A stretch of 64,000 nt of DNA from Chrysopilus asiliformis. Taxonomy: Eukaryota; Arthropoda; Insecta; Diptera; Rhagionidae. Position 1 is the stretch's first letter; each line of letters starts with the position of its first letter. The notes under the pieces were generated by a model. It did not search any database. It saw nothing but the letters and a program-made list of their open reading frames with translations, and was not told the origin of the DNA. The stretch lies in NCBI GenBank assembly GCA_964034945.1, contig CAXIUK010000022.1, positions 1-64,000 on the forward strand, read 5' to 3'. Shown in pieces: positions 62,901-64,000 of the stretch. The position numbers and the translations under genes are program-made.

Positions 62901-64000
62901 TGACAGACTGACAGACTGACAGACTGACAGACTGACAGACTGACAGACTGACAGACTGACAGACTGACAGACTGACAGACTGACAGACTGACAGACTGAC
63001 AGACTGACAGACTGACAGACTGACAGACTGACAGACTGACAGACTGACAGACTGACAGACTGACAGACTGACAGACTGACAGACTGACAGACTGACAGAC
63101 TGACAGACTGACAGACTGACAGACTGACAGACTGACAGACTGACAGACTGACAGACTGACAGACTGACAGACTGACAGACTGACAGACTGACAGACTGAC
63201 AGACTGACAGACTGACAGACTGACAGACTGACAGACTGACAGACTGACAGACTGACAGACTGACAGACTGACAGACTGACAGACTGACAGACTGACAGAC
63301 TGACAGACTGACAGACTGACAGACTGACAGACTGACAGACTGACAGACTGACAGACTGACAGACTGACAGACTGACAGACTGACAGACTGACAGACTGAC
63401 AGACTGACAGACTGACAGACTGACAGACTGACAGACTGACAGACTGACAGACTGACAGACTGACAGACTGACAGACTGACAGACTGACAGACTGACAGAC
63501 TGACAGACTGACAGACTGACAGACTGACAGACTGACAGACTGACAGACTGACAGACTGACAGACTGACAGACTGACAGACTGACAGACTGACAGACTGAC
63601 AGACTGACAGACTGACAGACTGACAGACTGACAGACTGACAGACTGACAGACTGACAGACTGACAGACTGACAGACTGACAGACTGACAGACTGACAGAC
63701 TGACAGACTGACAGACTGACAGACTGACAGACTGACAGACTGACAGACTGACAGACTGACAGACTGACAGACTGACAGACTGACAGACTGACAGACTGAC
63801 AGACTGACAGACTGACAGACTGACAGACTGACAGACTGACAGACTGACAGACTGACAGACTGACAGACTGACAGACTGACAGACTGACAGACTGACAGAC
63901 TGACAGACTGACAGACTGACAGACTGACAGACTGACAGACTGACAGACTGACAGACTGACAGACTGACAGACTGACAGACTGACAGACTGACAGACTGAC
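47931..64000. repeat. (CAGACTGA)n satellite, right array
   Basis: 16.1 kb of the octamer, continuing past the right edge. It has more variants than the other arrays: G>C at 48075; A>G at 48112; A>G at 49234, 49242 and 49250 (three successive CGGACTGA units); loss of an A at about 56161; an irregular ACG-ACTG-ACTG stretch at about 60831-60840; loss of ACT at about 61438. Nothing else was seen in it. Confidence 0.98.

Noticed and set aside
1..64000. tRNA, rRNA or host protein-coding genes
   Set aside because: I saw no such sequence; all non-satellite DNA is accounted for by the transposable elements listed.

Overview
The window looks like arthropod, most likely insect, heterochromatin. It holds no host gene. 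About 46.7 kb of the 64 kb (some 73%) is one octanucleotide satellite, (CAGACTGA)n, and the rest is transposable elements nested in it. The insect reading rests on R1-clade non-LTR retrotransposons (an arthropod-centred clade), an insect-type Polinton/Maverick gene set and an insect-type Tc1/mariner element. The order of insect cannot be fixed from the sequence.

Layout: 1-15459 satellite; 15460-18482 a 5'-truncated R1-like retrotransposon (copy A); 18483-19453 satellite; 19454-21014 a more severely truncated relative (copy B); 21015-35180 satellite with no variant unit that I could see; 35181-47930 a full-length but interrupted R1-like element (copy C); 47931-64000 satellite with scattered variant units. 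Both window edges lie inside satellite.

All three retrotransposons lie in the same orientation. Each ends in poly(A) followed by exactly the same satellite phase (GACTGACA). This indicates a retrotransposon lineage whose endonuclease targets this octamer, in the way known R1-clade relatives target rDNA (R1), TTAGG telomere repeats (TRAS, SART) or simple repeats (Waldo, Mino). Copies A and B are close relatives and C is a clearly diverged family with the same target. Their 3' UTRs differ in sequence but keep the same hairpins through paired base changes.

Copy C carries nested insertions. Its ORF1 (Gag-like) and ORF2 (endonuclease-RT) overlap as TAATG. ORF2 is split by a 6.5-kb Polinton (6-bp TSD TACCGC, AGT...ACT ends, 437/502-bp TIRs) and by a 921-bp internally deleted mariner (TA TSD). 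Removing both with one TSD copy each leaves one uninterrupted reading frame of about 993 codons, so both arrived in an intact gene. The Polinton encodes a packaging ATPase, a DUF8207-like protein, a collagen-like protein, a chromodomain integrase and an unknown 120-aa protein, but no DNA polymerase B, capsid or protease gene. It is interrupted by a 1.75-kb near-perfect foldback palindrome with a 9-bp TSD. The deepest nesting is satellite > retrotransposon > Polinton > foldback.
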